Assembly (NCBI GenBank): GCA_002348545.1
Contig: DEBM01000052.1
Coordinates: 1 to 17,614 of the forward strand
Length of the DNA: 17,614 nucleotides
From: Balneolaceae bacterium UBA2956
GTDB taxonomy: Bacteria; Bacteroidota; Rhodothermia; Balneolales; Balneolaceae
Direction of reading: 5' to 3'
The notes under the pieces are model-generated. The model ran no database searches and had not been told where the DNA came from. It saw nothing but the letters and a program-made list of their open reading frames with translations. The position numbers and the translations under genes are program-made. Of the stretch, positions 16,012-17,614 are shown piece after piece; within the stretch, counting starts at the first letter, position 1, and every line of letters begins with the position of its first letter.

Positions 16012-17505
16012 TTAGCTTAGGTGCTGAACACATTCTTTAAATTCCCGTCCTCGATGCTCATAGTTATCAAACATGTCAAATGAAGAGCAGGCAGGGCTTA
16101 GCAATACTACCTCTCCTTTTTTTGCCTGTTTTTGAGCATATCGGACCGCTACACGCATATCATCTGCCATGATAAAGTGAGGAATTATATCCCCAATTTG
16201 TTCTTGAATCCGTTCCCGAGATTCACCGATAGCAATCACGGTATGCACCTTGTCTATGAGTTGATCACGCAGCTCAGTGTAATCATTGCCTTTGTCGCGG
16301 CCACCTATGATGAGTATCAATGGGGTTTTGATACTGTCCAAAGCAAACCACACTGCATTCACATTCGTGGCTTTACTATCATTTATATATTTTACTCCGT
16401 CCAATTTTCGCACTACTTCTAGGCGGTGCTCCACGCCAGTAAAGCGAGAAAGACTTTCGCGTATAACCTCATTTTTAATTTCACAGGCTCTGACAGCCAG
16501 TGCGGTTGCAAGTCCATTTTGCAGATTATGTTGTCCTTGTAATACTAATTCAAAGGGTGACATGAGTATTTCCTCGTGGTTATTAAATCGGAAGATGATA
16601 TTGTTATTGTCCAAAAATGCCCCCCTTTCAACTGGCTCTTGGGTAGAAAAGGCCCAAATTCGCGGGGCATCGGACTGACTTTGTAGATACTGGGCATATG
16701 AACGCACTCGCAGATCGTCATAATTATAAATAAAGGTCTGGCCTGTTAATTGCTGTTCGGTAATCCTAAACTTTGAGGCGGCATATTCGTCCATTGAATG
16801 ATTATAACGGTCCAGATGATCTGGTGTAATATTTAGCAGCACACTCACGTTGGGGCAAAAAGTGTGAATGTGATCCAATTGGAAACTACTTACTTCTAAA
16901 ATCCAGTAAAATTCTCCTTGGCTAGATGGATGCCTGGCTGTATTAAATATGTAATTTTGTTCAGAGGTTATGGCCGCTGAAATTTCAACATCCGAACTTA
17001 TTGAGTGCACTAGGCCATGCCGAATACATTGCTCACTAAAAACCCTACCAATATTACCTGCTAATTCATTTGGACGCCCGGCCCGCACAAAACAATCACG
17101 TACCCATGAGCTTACAGTAGTCTTGCCATTACTTCCGGTTATCGCAATCATAGGAGAAGTACAGTACCAGCTTGCTAGTTCAATTTCAGATACCACTGCT
17201 TTATTCTGAAGTACATATTCCTGGACCAAAGCTGTATTGGTAGGTACACCGGGGCTTAGTACTGCAAAGGTTCCATCTGAGGCGGCCGCAGTATGTCCGC
17301 CTTCTTCAAAGGCAATCCCACATTTTTGTAAGCGTTCTCTCATTGGATTAGATATGGCGCCATGGTCACTTACAAACACCACTGCTCCAGCTTTGTGGAG
17401 CAGTTCGGCTGCTCCAACACCACTCCTAGCCGCTCCAATTACAACAACCTTAGTACCGGGTAGCTGCTGCTTTAACTGGTTTATATGTGTTGCATCCATC
17501 AACAT
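16012..17505 (-). CDS. murD: UDP-N-acetylmuramoylalanine--D-glutamate ligase MurD
   Basis: Cytoplasmic ATP-dependent ligase adding D-glutamate to UDP-MurNAc-L-Ala. The protein has a Rossmann-type N-domain (VVVIGAARSGVGAAELL, about 20-36) and a central ATPase with P-loop ITGSNGKTTVSSW (122-134), EVSSFQLD and NITPDHLDRY (225-234). The C-domain has KYINDSKATNVNA, GGRDKGND and LLSPACSSFDMFDNYEHRGREF. These last motifs are MurD-specific. At 497 residues it is about 50 longer than usual. Roughly 30 extra residues lie between AGNIG (149-153) and EVSSFQL (204-210). The ATG at 17505 begins one base after the mraY stop; a second ATG is at 17499. It follows mraY directly in the operon. Confidence 0.96.
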   Translation of the reverse strand: MLMDATHINQLKQQLPGTKVVVIGAARSGVGAAELLHKAGAVVFVSDHGAISNPMRERLQKCGIAFEEGGHTAAASDGTFAVLSPGVPTNTALVQEYVLQNKAVVSEIELASWYCTSPMIAITGSNGKTTVSSWVRDCFVRAGRPNELAGNIGRVFSEQCIRHGLVHSISSDVEISAAITSEQNYIFNTARHPSSQGEFYWILEVSSFQLDHIHTFCPNVSVLLNITPDHLDRYNHSMDEYAASKFRITEQQLTGQTFIYNYDDLRVRSYAQYLQSQSDAPRIWAFSTQEPVERGAFLDNNNIIFRFNNHEEILMSPFELVLQGQHNLQNGLATALAVRACEIKNEVIRESLSRFTGVEHRLEVVRKLDGVKYINDSKATNVNAVWFALDSIKTPLILIIGGRDKGNDYTELRDQLIDKVHTVIAIGESRERIQEQIGDIIPHFIMADDMRVAVRYAQKQAKKGEVVLLSPACSSFDMFDNYEHRGREFKECVQHLS

Positions 17506-17506
17506 T

Positions 17507-17614
17507 TTAACGAATTTTCAGAGTTAGTAAGCTAATTAGAGCCATTAGGATGGCTACAATCCAAAAACGAACCACAATTTTGCTCTCACTCCAACCTTTT
17601 TTTTCAAAATGATG
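17507..17614 (-). CDS. mraY: Phospho-MurNAc-pentapeptide translocase MraY, C-terminal end (5' part outside window)
   Basis: The last 35 codons and the stop of a - strand frame running in from the right edge. The visible sequence begins HHFEKKGWSESKIVVRFW, which is the characteristic end of MraY: the histidine-containing loop followed by the last transmembrane helix (IVAILMALISLLTL), ending KIR. MraY is the integral membrane enzyme that makes lipid I from UDP-MurNAc-pentapeptide and undecaprenyl phosphate. Its TAA is followed after one base by the murD ATG, the expected order in a dcw operon. Only the tail is present, but the motif and context make the assignment safe. Confidence 0.93.
   Translation of the reverse strand, partial: HHFEKKGWSESKIVVRFWIVAILMALISLLTLKIR

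Noticed and set aside
1..17614. A hidden mobile element, CRISPR array, toxin-antitoxin or defence system
   Set aside because: Every stretch over 300 bases is explained by a recognised gene or the PD40 remnant; I saw no transposase, integrase, spaced repeats or small toxin-antitoxin pair on either strand.

Overview
This is a bacterial chromosomal window made almost entirely of housekeeping genes. It has low-to-moderate GC and is gene-dense. The gene set and style suggest the Bacteroidota/Balneolota (FCB) group: an AT-rich dcw cluster in the order mraY-murD-ftsW-murG-murC-ftsQ-ftsA-ftsZ without murB or ddl between murC and ftsQ, a MutS2 with Smr domain, a DtxR-type regulator with a C-terminal FeoA-like domain, and a PD40/TolB-like remnant whose end resembles FCB-group proteins. 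This placement is an inference from gene content and sequence style; there is no rRNA to test it.

Left part (1-4339): the 3' part of gltX (glutamyl-tRNA synthetase, running in from the left edge) meets nhaC (Na+/H+ antiporter) tail to tail. A divergent intergenic region follows. Next comes a two-gene unit on the + strand, an exported thioredoxin-fold protein and a DtxR/MntR-type metalloregulator joined by a one-base stop/start overlap. Converging on it from the other strand is a small broken gene. It has an N-terminal membrane anchor, an in-frame TAA, and then about 90 codons of PD40 beta-propeller sequence.

Middle part (4426-8612): mutS2 on the - strand diverges from a + strand pair, a PhzF-family protein and a TauE/SafE-type membrane permease. 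A good bidirectional intrinsic terminator (about 8629-8662) closes both the permease transcript and the opposing division-gene transcript.

Right part (8801-17614): the cell-envelope and division cluster, all on the - strand and read from the right edge. It holds mraY (C-terminal end only), murD, ftsW, murG, murC, ftsQ, ftsA and ftsZ. Most neighbours overlap by 4-8 bases or lie within about 65 bases, so it looks like one translationally coupled operon. MraY, MurD, MurC and MurG make and lipid-link the peptidoglycan precursor. FtsW polymerises glycan strands at the septum. FtsQ, FtsA and FtsZ build the divisome.

I saw no mobile element, CRISPR array, tRNA, rRNA, phage gene or defence system, and no convincing new biological system. 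The points most worth a second look are the stop-interrupted PD40 gene, the structured ftsZ 3' region, a departure from the usual FtsW QPSE..K motif, an extra segment in MurD, and the coupling of an exported thioredoxin to a metalloregulator.
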